From contig NC_051096.1 in the NCBI RefSeq assembly GCF_901709675.1, forward strand, positions 7,405,001-7,469,000: a stretch of DNA of 64,000 nt, in the 5' to 3' direction. The translations under genes were made by a program, and so were the position numbers. Numbering within the stretch: the stretch's first letter is position 1; the number at the start of each line of letters is the position of its first letter. The notes under the pieces were generated by a model. The model had not been told where the DNA came from. It was given only the letters and a program-made list of their open reading frames with translations, and ran no database searches. Positions 47,701-60,251 of the stretch are shown one piece after another. The DNA is from Syngnathus acus. Lineage: Eukaryota; Chordata; Actinopteri; Syngnathiformes; Syngnathidae.

Positions 47701-50700
47701 CGGATTCAAAAAATATTTTCTTTGCTGATGATGTTTGTTTAAGCGATGTTGACACAACATATACTAATTAGGTTGGCCCAACCTATTTTGCTTAAGTCTT
47801 ATATTTATTGAATGCATTTTAAAAATATTATACCTATAGTCGGCGATTTATCATATATTATATTGGAAATGTTTATTATCGGCTGGGCAGTGGTTCAATT
47901 GCATTGGAAAAGCCCGCTCCCTTAAAACAAGCTAATTTCAAGTCTCCTTTTTAGTCGGTCAGGTTTGTAAAAAGCTGATAGATGCATTCCAGCTTTCAAA
48001 TCCATCCATGCAGGTTGAACTTCAGGAAGCTTTTTTTCTTTTTTCCCCCTCGCCTCCGGGTCCCAGGTGTCATCAAATCCACAGAAACTGGCTTTTGTGG
48101 TCGATTACCTGCCACTGTCAGCGACACTAAAAACTGCATAAACAAACACACCTCGGCCAAAATCAACTGGTGGTTTGGCGTGTGTACGTTCTTGCGGTGT
48201 AAGGTGGGAACCTGCTTGCTCCTGAGTCCCACCGGCAGCATAGCCTAAAGTAACCCAGCCGCCTAATCCCGTTAGACCCAAACGGCTTAAACCGCACCAG
48301 GCCCTCAACCTCCATCTTTGGCGCTCCCTGCACATACCATCTGGTCAGCGCCACATGCGTGTGACATACGTACGTAATCCGTCTGAACTCGTCCACGCTC
48401 TCGCAAACTTGCACGCGTGGCTTTTTGGGACGAGGCCCTCCGCTAATCTTTTTTGCGGGAACCACTTGTCAGCTAACGGATAAGATCAACTTTCTGCATT
48501 TAATATTGGCAAATCCTCCGCTTTACCATCTGATATGTGAGCACCGCGATCGAGGCGGAAACAGCTCTTGAGTCCTTTTGCCTTTTTTGGAAAAGCCACT
48601 TTTGGATTCATGATCCAAAACATCCACACATCAAAAATGATGTCATGCATTTTTGTAATGTCAACGAACTCAGGCAGAAAGATTCACAATATTCGTCTCT
48701 GCCATTTGTGAAAAAACAATATAAAAAAATATGTATATATAAATAAAATAATACGCATATATTATTTTCAGATAACTTTATAACCTTATATTTCCAAATA
48801 AATGGGGTGAAGACTCTCCACAGCAACCCAGGCTAAACCCTAACCCAACATACAAAGCTTGTCTATTAGGTAAGATGTGTCACTTCAACACGCTTCCTAA
48901 ATTAAATACTAGGTGAATTTGTGAATCATAAACCACAAATAATCGGGACTTTCTGTCTTTGGTTTTGTAATTTCATACTTGACTGGCAGGGCAAACACTC
49001 CAGAGAGCCAATTGTTTGCATACAAGCAATTACATAGTGACTTTTTTCAAGGTATAGTCAATTTGTCACCTCTCATTGTCTTGCCACTTTGACGATCCAA
49101 TTCTTTCTCTGACTACTGACCTCTTTTCCCTTTGAGCCCAACACTCTCGCACGGCATTTGAGCAGGCTAATCTCCTGAAGCATTACGAAGCCGCCGGGAA
49201 TTTGCCCCGACCACACAGACTCGGGGAAATAGGGTTCGGCGGCGGGGGGCTATGTGGGCCGTCGAGAGCGTGTCTAGCTGAGTGGGTCAAAGGCGAGTGA
49301 GGATGACAAAACGCCCTCAAAGAGCCACGAAAGGCGTAAATAAACCAAAAGTGATTCACACGCACGCACACACCTGCCTGTAAGGTACGACTTTGACCTA
49401 CTTTTCCAGATCAGGCTTTTCCTGCGGTGAGTAAGAATGAGGAAGCAGGTCATAAAGCTCAAAATCAATTCATTTTAATGGCTTTTATCCTTGTGTTGCC
49501 TGTATAGCATGTGTGTGTGGTCCATTTAAGTCATTGACTTATCTTTAATGACAGAGAAATTTGAGGCGACTTTATTTAATGTTAACTTTTTATGCAGCAG
49601 TGACTTGAGGGGTGTTTTCATTTCAATCCCAAAGGGACTGGCGCGCTCACGCTTTGTTGCCGTAACCATACCCAGGCGGCGAGAAGCTCGTGAGCATTAA
49701 GTAACAAGGGTGTCAATATCTTTTGCGTTAAAAAGAAGAAGTCGACGCATAAAGGGAAGACAGGTGACACATGGACAGCTTGGGTGTAGGTAATATGATC
49801 GAGTCGTGGCAACAGGTGCAAGTTTATACCCTTGAAGCCTTGCACGTACTGTACACATGCACATTTTCTGGGGAGAGCAAGCTCAGACGTTGCCACGGAA
49901 ACCGAACGAGGCACTGGATGCATCCAGTTGTCCGAGTAGATCCATGTGCCCTGTCAGATAAAGGTTTGTTGACACATTTAAAAGCATGAGAAAGTGACCC
50001 ATCTGCTACTATTTGTGTTAGTGACTCATTAAGGTGCTGGCATTAAGGTCGTCATTCTGTCGTACAGGATAAAGAACATGCGTGAGAGTATTGTTATACT
50101 GTCTGTCTACATGTGTTGCCCCACCGATTGTGTGGAATTGCTGTCTATGGCGTTTTACATTGTGTGGACTGCACCCGATTAACCCAGTACTTTATTATTC
50201 CTATAAGTAAACAATTTTTTTTTTATACAAGCATGGATTGTCCATCTAGCAGTTTGGCGATAAACAAGGGACAAAAGTGGAAGAGGAACAGAAGGAAAGA
50301 GGAAGGCGGTGGTGAATGGAGGCATGTGTTGTGCTTCAGCGTGGATGGCGGCCAGCGAAGCGCAGCTGGCCGTTGGGCCTTTTTTTTTTTTTTTTTTTCT
50401 CCCCTATGCTCTCCAAACACAACTTGACAAATGACTGCTGGTACGCTCGGTGGCAACAGGTGGACTACTGTTCCAACACGGGCGAGCAGCTGCGTGGCGT
50501 CTCCCGTGTTACTTTCTTCTTTTTTTCCACGTGTTTGTCGATTCCTTATCACCGCCGGTTTTCGGGTTACGTTTCAAAGTCCCGTCTAATATGTGGAAAG
50601 CTTTTATTCCCCATCCTGCCCATTGCAGCATTTAATGGAGCGCCTAAGGGGGAGGTTTGTTGCAGCTATGCCACCTGCCTATGATTGTACCGTCAACAAA

Positions 50701-52900
50701 GACTCTTCCTCTTTGTATACCGTATACAGTAACCTGCTCGGAGTTTCCTCAAATGTTTATCTCGTCCATTACCGTTTAGCCTGCGAGGCGCTATGCTTTT
50801 CATAACAGTCTTTCTTGCTCAAGCAAGACTATTTTTTTTAACATGCACTTCACTGCGTGGGTGTGAAATGGATTAGCCCGTAATCAAGTTGGCTATTACC
50901 AGTTAATTCCTTTACCCGCACATTGCCGTCACCTAATTAACTCGTTATTAAAAACGTCTCCTCTTTATACTTTGCATCGTATGAACTACATCTTGCTTGG
51001 AGGTGCTCGGTTTTCCACCACTTAAAGGTCACCTTCACCGCAGGCTTCTCCCCCCCCCCCCCCCCCTCCGGTGCATCTGCATGTCTTGAGTCAACACAGG
51101 CGGTGGCTGTGGATGCACACAGACAAGCAGAGCAGGGATTTGCCGCTCGGGCCCGGCCCAGCCCAGCCGGGAGACTTGCTGACCCACGCAGAATGCTCGT
51201 ATGGGGGGAAGGGTGGAACTGTTGGAGAATGAGTGAAAACCTGAGAGGGGCGAAAGAGGGGGGAAGGGGAGCGGAGGAGGAGACATTATCGAGCCGGTGT
51301 GAGTCAGCAGGTTGACGGAGCCGATGGGGCGCGGCTGCCGGGAAACGTTGCCAATAATGTGCCCGATCCGTATCGGCTGCCTTGAAACACCTCGCTCGTT
51401 ACCTAACGGATGTCAAATAATCCACGTTTGATATTCGTAGCACATCAAATTGATCATCAAACACGTGGCTCGCCGAAGGATGGAAGTGGCCTTTTTCTTT
51501 TTACTGCGCGCGATTGATCAGTATGCTGGATCTTTATGTGCAGGCTATAAATCAGCTTGGCCTTGTAGGGTGCTTAATGTGTGCTAGATTAACCCACGCG
51601 TGTGTGTGTGTGTGTGTTTGTGGGTAGGACCCGGAGACAGCGTGCCAGCAGTGTACGGCTTGGATGTGACGGATGTGGCGAGATGGGAGGAGACAGTGCT
51701 GAACCCTGCACTGCAGATACTGGACAGTCTCTGCAAGGTGGGGCCGTTCTTGCCTCAACTGGTCTTTCTTGCTTGACTTCCTTTATTAGCCGCAGGTATC
51801 GTTTTTAACATCTACATGCATCCTTTAAAACTGTTATATTATTTTTGTCTAATCATTGAGTACAGTGATGCTGTGTGAATCATCGACTTTGCCTTGGATA
51901 TGTTCCAAATTCAATCTGCAAGATTCATATTTGGCGTGATTCATATTTAGGAATATATTTATGAGTAAAAGATTTGATCAAAAGTCTTGTTTTTGCTATT
52001 TTATAGTTTCGCAAAAGCAGTTTGGCAGAAAGTTTGTTTTTTCTGCTTTTTGGTCGGAAACTCATGTTTTTGTTGAAAACCACCAATGTCCTACTGCTGA
52101 TTACTAAAGAATGAAAAAATCTGGAAAAAAATTAATTTTTCCTTCGGTAAGTATCGTATGGGGGAAGCGCAACGAAGCAAGGGTATCAGTAAATATCTAA
52201 AAAACAATTGCAGGTTTTTTTTTCCTTCCGTAAACTCACCCCAAATCATTTTTCATCAGGGTGAGGAGCCCGCTATTTCACCAATCAGACTACAAGGGGA
52301 GGAGCAAAGGAACAAACGCAGCCGACACTCCTGCGACCTTTGCGACAAAGTGATCATCGGCGACCTGGAGTGGGCCGGTGAGTCTGCGGACCCGCGTGAC
52401 AAAATTAAAGCTGTCAACCCCAAAACTTTCTTTGTTTTAATATTTCTGTGCATCCCAACTTGTCCAAACACAGCATTCCGGTTAATTTTTCCGTTGTGGA
52501 AATGAATTAAATCGACAAAATTCATCCATCTCAGGTGACGGCCATTTTGACACTGGCCGTGTCTTGAGATGGCGAAAAACGGGTGAATTTTGCTGCTTAA
52601 CCCAAAGGTAATATAATCCGAATGTCATGTTTAGACCAGTGGGGGCATATACAACATATTGTCAAGAACATTTCTGTGGTTTAAACACACCAGCTACATT
52701 ACACATAGTCCGTTTGAAATGATTAATCACGGCGGGCCGTATTAGTTGGGTCACATCAGCGTCACGTGCAGCTAGCTCTCTGCCCTGCAGCTCACCTCAA
52801 GTCCAAGAAGCACCACTTCCACGTCAGGAAGAAGCTCAAGTCCGATGCCGAGACAAAGCGGTCGGAATCCTCCTCACAGGACACCAACTCGGAACACTGA
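38764..52900 (+). CDS. trit1: tRNA dimethylallyltransferase (isopentenyltransferase 1)
   Basis: Eleven coding exons: 38764-38922, 43986-44126, 44719-44817, 44918-45063, 45531-45673, 45773-45884, 47204-47316, 47384-47461, 51628-51737, 52260-52377, 52791-52900. Total 1329 nt, 442 aa. The enzyme transfers a dimethylallyl group to adenosine 37 of certain cytosolic and mitochondrial tRNAs. The P-loop GATGTGKS is at residues 25-32, then SADSMQVY, the [14 protein letters not shown] block and the basic [13 protein letters not shown] region. A C2H2 matrin-type zinc finger uses C392, C395, H408 and H414. The basic N-terminus ([11 protein letters not shown]) could serve mitochondrial import. The acceptor of exon 4 is uncertain: 44882 would add 12 in-frame residues. 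The first and eighth introns are large (5 kb and 4.2 kb). Confidence 0.95.
38923..43985 (+). other. trit1: trit1 intron 1 (5.1 kb)
   Basis: Donor GTAAGA, acceptor CTCTTAG. A transposon-end fragment lies at 43111-43135 and a (CCCT)n run at about 41436-41453. Repeat-poor, CpG-containing blocks at about 40440-41030 and 41460-41660 could hold regulatory elements, but none can be named. No nested exon was found. Confidence 0.6.
44127..44718 (+). other. trit1: U12-type AT-AC intron in trit1
   Basis: No GT or AG fits the required phase at either side. Instead the intron begins ATATCCTT, the exact minor-class donor, and ends CCGAC. A branch-site match TCCCTTAAC ends 10 nt before the terminal AC (44700-44708). 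Joining 44126 to 44719 reads VSL then [16 protein letters not shown] in frame, as in the family. Confidence 0.93.
47535..47582 (-). mobile_element. 3' tail fragment of a LINE
   Basis: On the minus strand it reads TGACAATGACAAATAAAGAT followed by CTATTCTATTC. This is the same layout as the tail of the LINE at 28192 (GACAATAAAG then short repeats), but with a different terminal repeat unit. It is a strongly 5'-truncated copy. Confidence 0.55.
51599..51627 (+). repeat. trit1: (GT)n run at the acceptor of trit1 exon 9
   Basis: About ten GT units lie within 10 nt of the acceptor AG (51626-51627) in place of a normal pyrimidine tract. Confidence 0.8.
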
Positions 52901-53700
52901 CATTTTTGAAAAGGTCCGTATAGACTGTCAACCCGCAAGTCCATTAAGTTTCGTACCGCATGGTTGCGCTTGGAATGGTTTTTCCGATGGAAACGCACAG
53001 CACGACATTTTCCCGCTGCTGCTCATGTCAACATTTCCACGAGATGCCACGTTTAGTCGGATCATTTATACTTCACACTTCATTACGGAGACTTGAGTTT
53101 TGATTCCGTCCGAGCTTGGATTGTTTTTTTTTCTTCTTGAATTTTGTGGAAAAGTACACTAGAGACATTATATGGACAAAAAGTTATTTGGACGTTTGAC
53201 ATTACAGCTCCAACAACTGTGGAGGAATGGAAGAAAAAATGACTCTGCCTTTCTTTTCTTTTTTTTGGAGCCACGACAATTAGAGCATTCTTTTACTGAA
53301 AATTCTATTTTTGTACGGCGCACACCAAAGGAGATTTGACACACATACTTTGACCCTTGGATGAAGGACCTACTTGGACTGAGAACAGGAAGAAAATATT
53401 TGCATTACATCTTGACTTTGGAGCACACTTTATCTTCTACTTACAATGGGAGGCATCGCTATTTTCGGAGACAATGCAACAACAGAGCATACGTTACTTG
53501 GACAAAAGTTTTGGGACAGCTGGCCAGAGGAATTGAAAAAGGAAGAGAAAAATCAAGCTCCTCCATCATGTACCTGAAGAAATAATGTGCCTTACTTTTA
53601 TTTTGCTTCAATTGTCTGTAAAATCTCACTACGCAAATATTGTTCACTTTGGATGCAGCCCATCTTGGAATATTTAATAAACATTAAAAACTTTAATTCA
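52901..53700 (+). other. trit1: trit1 3' UTR and poly(A) signal
   Basis: AATAAA at 53676-53681 follows the stop by 0.78 kb and is preceded by ordinary AT-rich UTR. Confidence 0.6.
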
Positions 53701-56700
53701 TTCACATCATTGCGTGATTTTCCGCCCTCCAAAAACAAATTATTTTAATTTTAGTGGCAGCTACACAAAAATCTTGACAGCATGAGCGATATGCTAACTC
53801 TTTGCTACACTAAAGCAGTGCAAGAATTCCTTCACGGTCATTTGTTTGAGTTCAACTTCCTCCTTGGCAGAGGTAATTATCCTTTTGCATCTCTAATGCG
53901 GAAGTCATCTGAGTTGTGACACTCAAGTCGCTCGAGTTAGTGAGATGAGAGACTTTTTTTTTCCCCAGTCGTCTTTGTTTATGCAGCGGCACGGCTGTGA
54001 GAGCGCTTGCACAATATCTGGCGTCCGCCCAGAGCGGCCTTTGTTTTGGCGCTCCCGTTCCGCTCTCGTCACCTGTGGCCTCTCCCCTCCCCTTGCTCGC
54101 TTCTTCCCGTAGATTCCCGGCCCTCACCCGGTCACCTCGCACCTCGCCCGCAGGGCTCCAAACATTTCCGAGAGCTGTCGTAGCTGTAAATAAGCACGTG
54201 TGTCCTACTTTGAAAAATCGGGTCAAGTCTCAAGCTTTGACTTAGCGGTACAGTCCAGAAGTCACATTGTCGCCTGAGAGAGATTCTTAATATTGTGATT
54301 CAGTTAAATCGCAGCAATCTGTATTCAGAGGAAATTCAGAAGTAGGTTGCTAACAAAAGATTTACACTTGACGGGTGGGCCGACGTACCAGGAAACAACT
54401 AAGTGTTACATCCTTGGCAGAGGTAACAAAGGTTGCCATGAAACAGCATTTTTTTTTTTTTTAAATCGCTCTTTGTGGATGAGTCTTTTTTTTTTTGCTT
54501 CCTTTTATTGAAGGCTTTTTATTTATACAAACTTACCAGCTGCTGTTTCCTCCTCCTTCTGTTGTCTTTGTACATCATGTTCCAATTTTTCAGTCTTTGA
54601 ATTCATCCAGTCATGTGATGTGCTGTTAAGTACTTTTTTTTTTTTCTTTTAAAAAAAGGATGTGTATCCTGTCAGCTGGTTTGTTGTGCCACCTTGAGGC
54701 ATTCACACACAAAAAAACCGCAGCAATTCATTGACACAAGGTCTGACCTGAACATGCCCCTGCAGGAGAGGGGGGGGAGTAAAAGTAGCGCAGCATGCTA
54801 GGTCACAAGGCTAATTAGTAATTTGCGCAGCCAGACGCAGTGAATCTTACACGCTCAACTTAAATAAGCTCTCACTTTAAGACTTTTACAAGTCCACTTA
54901 TTGCAATTTCTTTACACAATGTAACAATTCCTTTGGAGCAGACAGTGGAGCCTCGCTCAGAAGCGCATATTCTTTATCCTCAGCAAAGAAAAAACACATT
55001 TTTAAATAACACTTTTTGGGTGGCTTGGGTTGGATTTGTGGTATTTCAGCTGCTGTCATTTTGAGTCTGGGAAAGAAATGAAACCCTCAAGTCAAGGCCC
55101 TCGCTATACGTGAGGCCCATAGTGGGAGGGGGGGGGGGGATTCCCGGCGGACTGGTTATGTAATGCCGGGCTGCAGCTTATAGGATACTTATTGTGCGTC
55201 TAGTCTGTTTGCCCTGGATTTCTGGCTCGCGCGTCTGGCTTTCCGCAGCCGGCAACATATAGCACAGGGCGCCTATGGCGGAGACGCAGACAAGATCCTT
55301 AAATGGTTGTGTTTCATTTGTGAGCAGATTTGAGCGCAACCAGAAAGAAAAGCAAAGACAAAAAAGTAACTTGATGAGGATTGAGGAAATTTCAGGGCGA
55401 CTACGTTCTCGGCCCGAGATAGTAGTGTGTCATCCAGTGACTGAGCGTCCAGGTAATTTGAAGTTAATCCAAATCTCTAATCCCATCGCCCTAAACACTC
55501 TCTGCCATCTGGCGAGACGAGGAAACGTGCTGACACGCAGCGAGGCCTGCCGGATGACATGCATGAGGCTAATTGTATTTTTATCATTTACAACCTTTGA
55601 AACATTCATGTCCGTGTTTTGCAGTTATCAGAAACACCATTCGGAAATTGCGTAACTGCGCGGGGAAAGAAACACAACACTCTCAGGTGTGACTTACTCA
55701 GCTTTGTGTGTGTGCATGCGCACTTCCTTTATTGTGTGCATTATGGATTACACAAGCACACACACACACCAATGTCTTCTTAACGTCCCCATGAGGGGTG
55801 ATGTATGCATCCAAGAGCAGGTTATCACTTATTGATGCATGTGCGTGCGTGTGTGTAAGAGACAGCATGAACTCATTGAACCCCACTTTTCTCCTTCCTT
55901 CTCAGTAATGTGTAGCGGCCATAAGAGATAAAAACGTCAGGACGACGAGAGGAAGAAATGGGATTAGATGGGGCAAGCCATTAAGTTTGATAGGTGCAGC
56001 GGACGCATGGTTGCCTATAGTTTCTCCCCGGTTGGCTCCTCGCTCGCTGGCTGGCTGGCTGGCTGGCTCGCCGCCTTCTCTGCGCTGCACATTTCCTGCT
56101 CGGTTATGTAATTCGGGGGCCGTTGAGTACTTTTTCCCTCCCTCTCTAACATGCCTTCCTGTTTTTTCCCCCAACTACCCACTGAACTCTTTTCCCATGA
56201 CACACTGACAAATCTCAGGTTGCTTATTTTATTGTGTAGCTCACCTTTCTTTGTGTCCTCTATCAGACCTTATATAGGATTGGTGTGTGTGTGTGTGTGT
56301 GTGTCTGCAAGTGAGACAAAAGAGGCAGTGCGTGTCTGGCTTTCCTCCTTTGTGGCGGGTGGGCGGGTGCCGGCTCTTTTTCCCGCCAGTGCGGCGTTTT
56401 GTGGGAGGTTTTCTTTTTTTTTTCTTTTTCTTATGGGGCGGAGCGGCAACAAAGCGTCACAGCTTTCCCGCCTGATATGCAAAAGAAGACGGAATGGGCG
56501 GTGCAGGGAGACTCCCCTTCCGCAGCGCTTAACGCATTCACTGCCAGACACGTCTATGATGAGTCTATTATCTTTTTTATTCAAGTTGGAGATTTAAACC
56601 CCTTTGCTGTATTATTGTCATATTGTGTGTGGGTTTTTTTTGGGGGGGGGGGAATTTAAAACAATTTATAGATTGCACTTCAGGAGCCACACTCAACAAA

Positions 56701-57540
56701 ACGCAATGCAGCTCTCTTTAGCTTTCGATTTTGACTTAATAGTGTTTCAGACATTTTTATTTGTCAGTATACCCCAAGGATCAAGCGTCTTCTTCTCGTA
56801 ATGTTATAAGAATGTCGTCAAGAGTGTCGCAGCGCGCGCAATCAATATTTGTAGGAGAAAGGGTCAATTACACAAGGGGGCATGCTAACGAATCAATAGG
56901 ACGCGTTGCGCAACTCGGCTGTATCGGATCAAGTATCACACCTGTTGTAGGTCACGGCCTGATGCTTTTATCCGAGTCATGGCGCGAGAGTGTCTATTTG
57001 TGAGCAATGGCGGCATTTCATTGTATGATGTAAGTGGGTTCCCAATGTTGAAGCACACACCTTCACATAATGCAGCCTTTTGTTTGAAAGCAGGGTGACT
57101 CGACTCGGCCGTGCACGCATGTGTGCGCCGCCGCACACGTGTGTCCGACAACTGCGACAGGTTTCTATGGCATCTGCTGGTACTGCGAGGTTGTGTAACA
57201 CGAGAAAGCCATGTGTCCTGGCGCAAAAACAACGAGAGCTGTTATATCTTGATTTTTTCTTTTTTTTCCTGGCTGCAGGAAAGAGGCAGTATATTAGGAA
57301 CAGCTTGCGTTGCATAGAAATGCATTTCTAAAGTGTAGGAGTGATATTTTGGCCTGAAATTATGAAGAGTGAGATGATAGGTTGCCTGAAGCGGGCCAAA
57401 CACATTTATACTGGTTCGTTTATTGCCATGTTATGAAAATAACCACCATGACTTCCACCTTAAATGAATTATATAAGCCTTATGTAGTCAAAAAAAAAAA
57501 AAATTGTTGGCACTTTAGGTTCTATGGGTAGGCGATAGAA
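53701..57540. other. Intergenic between trit1 and the CYRI gene, no gene seen
   Basis: Only simple repeats stand out: T runs (about 54450-54500), G runs (about 55129-55139 and 56641-56651), GGCT units (about 56047-56069) and (GT)n at about 56282-56303. Short frames have no recognisable domain. Confidence 0.45.
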
Positions 57541-57560
57541 GAAGAAACAAAATTATGATG

Positions 57561-57645
57561 TCAAAATCCCCAGACATCAACCCCATTGAGAATATTTGGA
57601 GCATCCTTAATGGGAATATTGGATGTCAAGACTTTTTTCCATAAA
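57561..57645 (+). pseudogene. Tc1/mariner transposase relic, C-terminal fragment
   Basis: The frame reads PDINPIENIWSIL (57570-57608), the conserved motif near the last acidic residue of the Tc1 DDE catalytic domain, then stops shortly afterwards. No full transposase surrounds it, so it is a fossil. Confidence 0.75.
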
Positions 57646-58745
57646 AAAATAAAAATCACTCATGCGGTTTTTTTTTCCTCCTCACATTGATCGGTGGCTT
57701 AAAAAGTCGTTTGGTTACAAGGCGGGAAAGGGAACCTCCCAGAGGGAAACGACTACGGACTGTTGATCAAATGAGGTGGTTAATGTGCGGTTCAAGTGGA
57801 ACAAAGGGGAACGGCGGCGGCGGCGGCAGCGGCACTCAGAGCGGGAGCACAGCTTCGGGGCAAAATGTTTCAGTTGGACGTGTTTGAATATCCGAAAATG
57901 CCACGGTAGTGCATGTTTGAACGCTTGACGTAAAAACAGTAAAACATCATTTACAATGACATGGTATGTCTCTCGATAACGGCGATAGCAGCAGCAGTAA
58001 AACCCCCGGCGGGGGGCACCAATGATATTTTTAGAGTAACAGTAAACATGCTCATCTAACTTTTGAATATGTATTCAAATGGCTGCTCGACGGAGGCTCA
58101 TCAAAGCAACTGTACATTATGCAGGCCTTATTTAATGGAACCTAATAGAGGCCCTTAATTCAAGCCCTGAAGTTGAATGTGTGCCATTTAGGAAGCAGAT
58201 AGACTGGTTCTGTTATTATGGCCTGACAGTTAGGGCTCGCTGCCAAATGAACACTTATTTTCGTACACACACAAACACGACTCGATTCAGCTTTGCGCCA
58301 CTAACCATGTTTTGCATTGCAGTTACTCGCATGTATTTATGTATGGTTGCATATTTTCCTACAGGACCGAGGCCGTGGTTTTTTTTTTGTGTTTTTTTTG
58401 TAGAGTAGCATAGCTCCCAAGTCACCATGTGTGTATTTGTGTGCTTCCCCTTCCCACTGGTATGTTAAAATCAACCGCAGTGGATTCCCTTCATATAATA
58501 TATAAGTCCTCAGCAGCATTCGTCATGCATGACTTGATGCGTTTCTTATGTTAAACTCTCACTGACTCCTCTGTGTGGAATAATCCATAAGGACCTGGAA
58601 TTTTCAGAGCAGTCCTTTGCTCTCATCTAGTGGCGAGTAATAAGAATGCAATATCTATATATAAAATGTAACAAAGTATTTGACAAAATATGAAATGTTA
58701 TGTTGCAATGACACACATCAGCGGGTGAATGTAATAAATGACAAG
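57646..58745. other. Intergenic; GGC repeat and repeat-poor block
   Basis: A short (GGC)n run lies at about 57812-57828. A repeat-poor stretch at about 58060-58260 includes AATTCAAGCCCTGAAGTTGA and could be conserved noncoding sequence. No gene was found. Confidence 0.35.
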
Positions 58746-60251
58746 TTTATTGTTGCACAAAATGTACAAAATAACAAGCAAATGGATAGCCTATCACCCA
58801 TCCCACCCACCCCAACACACACACACGCACACACACTGCTTTCACCCCCTCCCTTCACCTTCCAGTTCATTTGCCATGATAAAAGTTGAATCCCTGAAAA
58901 TTAAAAAAAACGAAAAAAACTCCCCTACCACTACGGCAAGGCTGATGGTCCATTTAGGCAGACGCATGGTCAACGTGATTTGAGACGACACATTTCACCC
59001 TTTTTCAGCATCACTGAACAATTAAAAATGAATAAAAACACCTTATTTACACACGTTGGCTCCGACCTGGTACAACATGCCATCTACTTTATACAGACTA
59101 TGCTTGTGCACATACCCCTGTATAGAAAATATAATTTAAAAGATCAAATCAATGTCGACTAAAAGCCTATAGACATCTGACGTACAGCAATGCTTTAAAT
59201 TCTTTAAGTCTCTTTTTGCTCATCCATTTTATTTTGAATCCGACTCTTATTGACTGACTACGTGGAAATAATGTGAGAAAGAAATCAAGCTGACTGAATG
59301 CATTTTTTTTCTTGCAGCCGGCCGGCGTTGTCACATTTGATGAAGCATGTCTTCCCTTCAAAAGTGGTGAGTGTGAATAATGTCTCCTATTATTTTTGCA
59401 GATCAAATGAACACATTTTTAAGGTGTTGAAAGAAGTTTCAAATAGATTTTCAGTGTTAAATGTAAATACATTTTAATTTGGAATTTGAATCTTAAATTA
59501 TGGTGTGCCATTGTTGTTTCTGAGAACCAATAAGAGGAGGGTGATGAATGTCCTTCTGGTAACTTGTCTGGGTAGCAGAAAGCAATGCTAAGGCTTCAGA
59601 AAAGAAAAAGAAAAAGCACTTCAAAGTCCTCAGCTGGATGACGAGTAAGCACAGTGATAGCTAAAAGCACGTCAGCACCCGTGCAGAGAGCGAGAGACTC
59701 AACTACTAAGTCGTTCAAGTAAAAGCCTGCAACGTCAATCAATGAATGGACTGAAAAGAATGAACCGTGACTTCTTTCCACTGGGTTGATGCTCAACACT
59801 CAAAAGTATTGCAAAGCAATTCTCCGGAAATGGTCCATCACATTGCTTCACTGTGACATCAGCCCAGCGGGAGAATCCAAAAAGATGCTGTGCAAAACGT
59901 ACTCGTCTAGACTACAGCAGGAATTAAGTGTCAGCTTTGCGTCGATTCGCACCTAAATTGGCAATAAAAGCGTCCTCTCTTATCGGTAATTCTACTTCTT
60001 TTTGATCTGCTGCTTGTCTTTTTTTTAAATATATATATCTAATATTTTCTGGCTTTTTTAATCATCTCTATTTTCTTTACAAAACAAGAGACAGAATGGT
60101 GGACAGCTGACAATAAATAGAATTCTTTTTCCTCTTCGTGTTATTATTCTCGGAGCTATTTGTCGTAAACAAACGGGCCCTTGGTTGATGTTTGGCGCTT
60201 TCTTTTGTTTTCCGTTTGAAGTGCGCGCCCATCCCCGCATCCCTCCCTCGT
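58746..60251 (-). other. 3' UTR of the CYRI-family gene
   Basis: A minus-strand AATAAA (plus TTTATT at 58746-58751) is the best poly(A) candidate, 1.5 kb below the stop codon, with no intervening gene. Other signals may be used. Confidence 0.4.

Larger units (their letters stand above)
47462..51627 (+). other. trit1: trit1 intron 8 (4.2 kb)
   Basis: Donor GTAAGT, acceptor GGGTAG preceded by a (GT)n run. It contains a LINE-tail fragment at 47535-47582 and repeat-poor blocks at about 48060-48440 and 51340-51480. No nested gene was found. Confidence 0.6.

Noticed and set aside
55698-55886. Frame with CACA/GTGT repeats near a hairpin
   Set aside because: It is simple-sequence driven with no support as a gene or microRNA.
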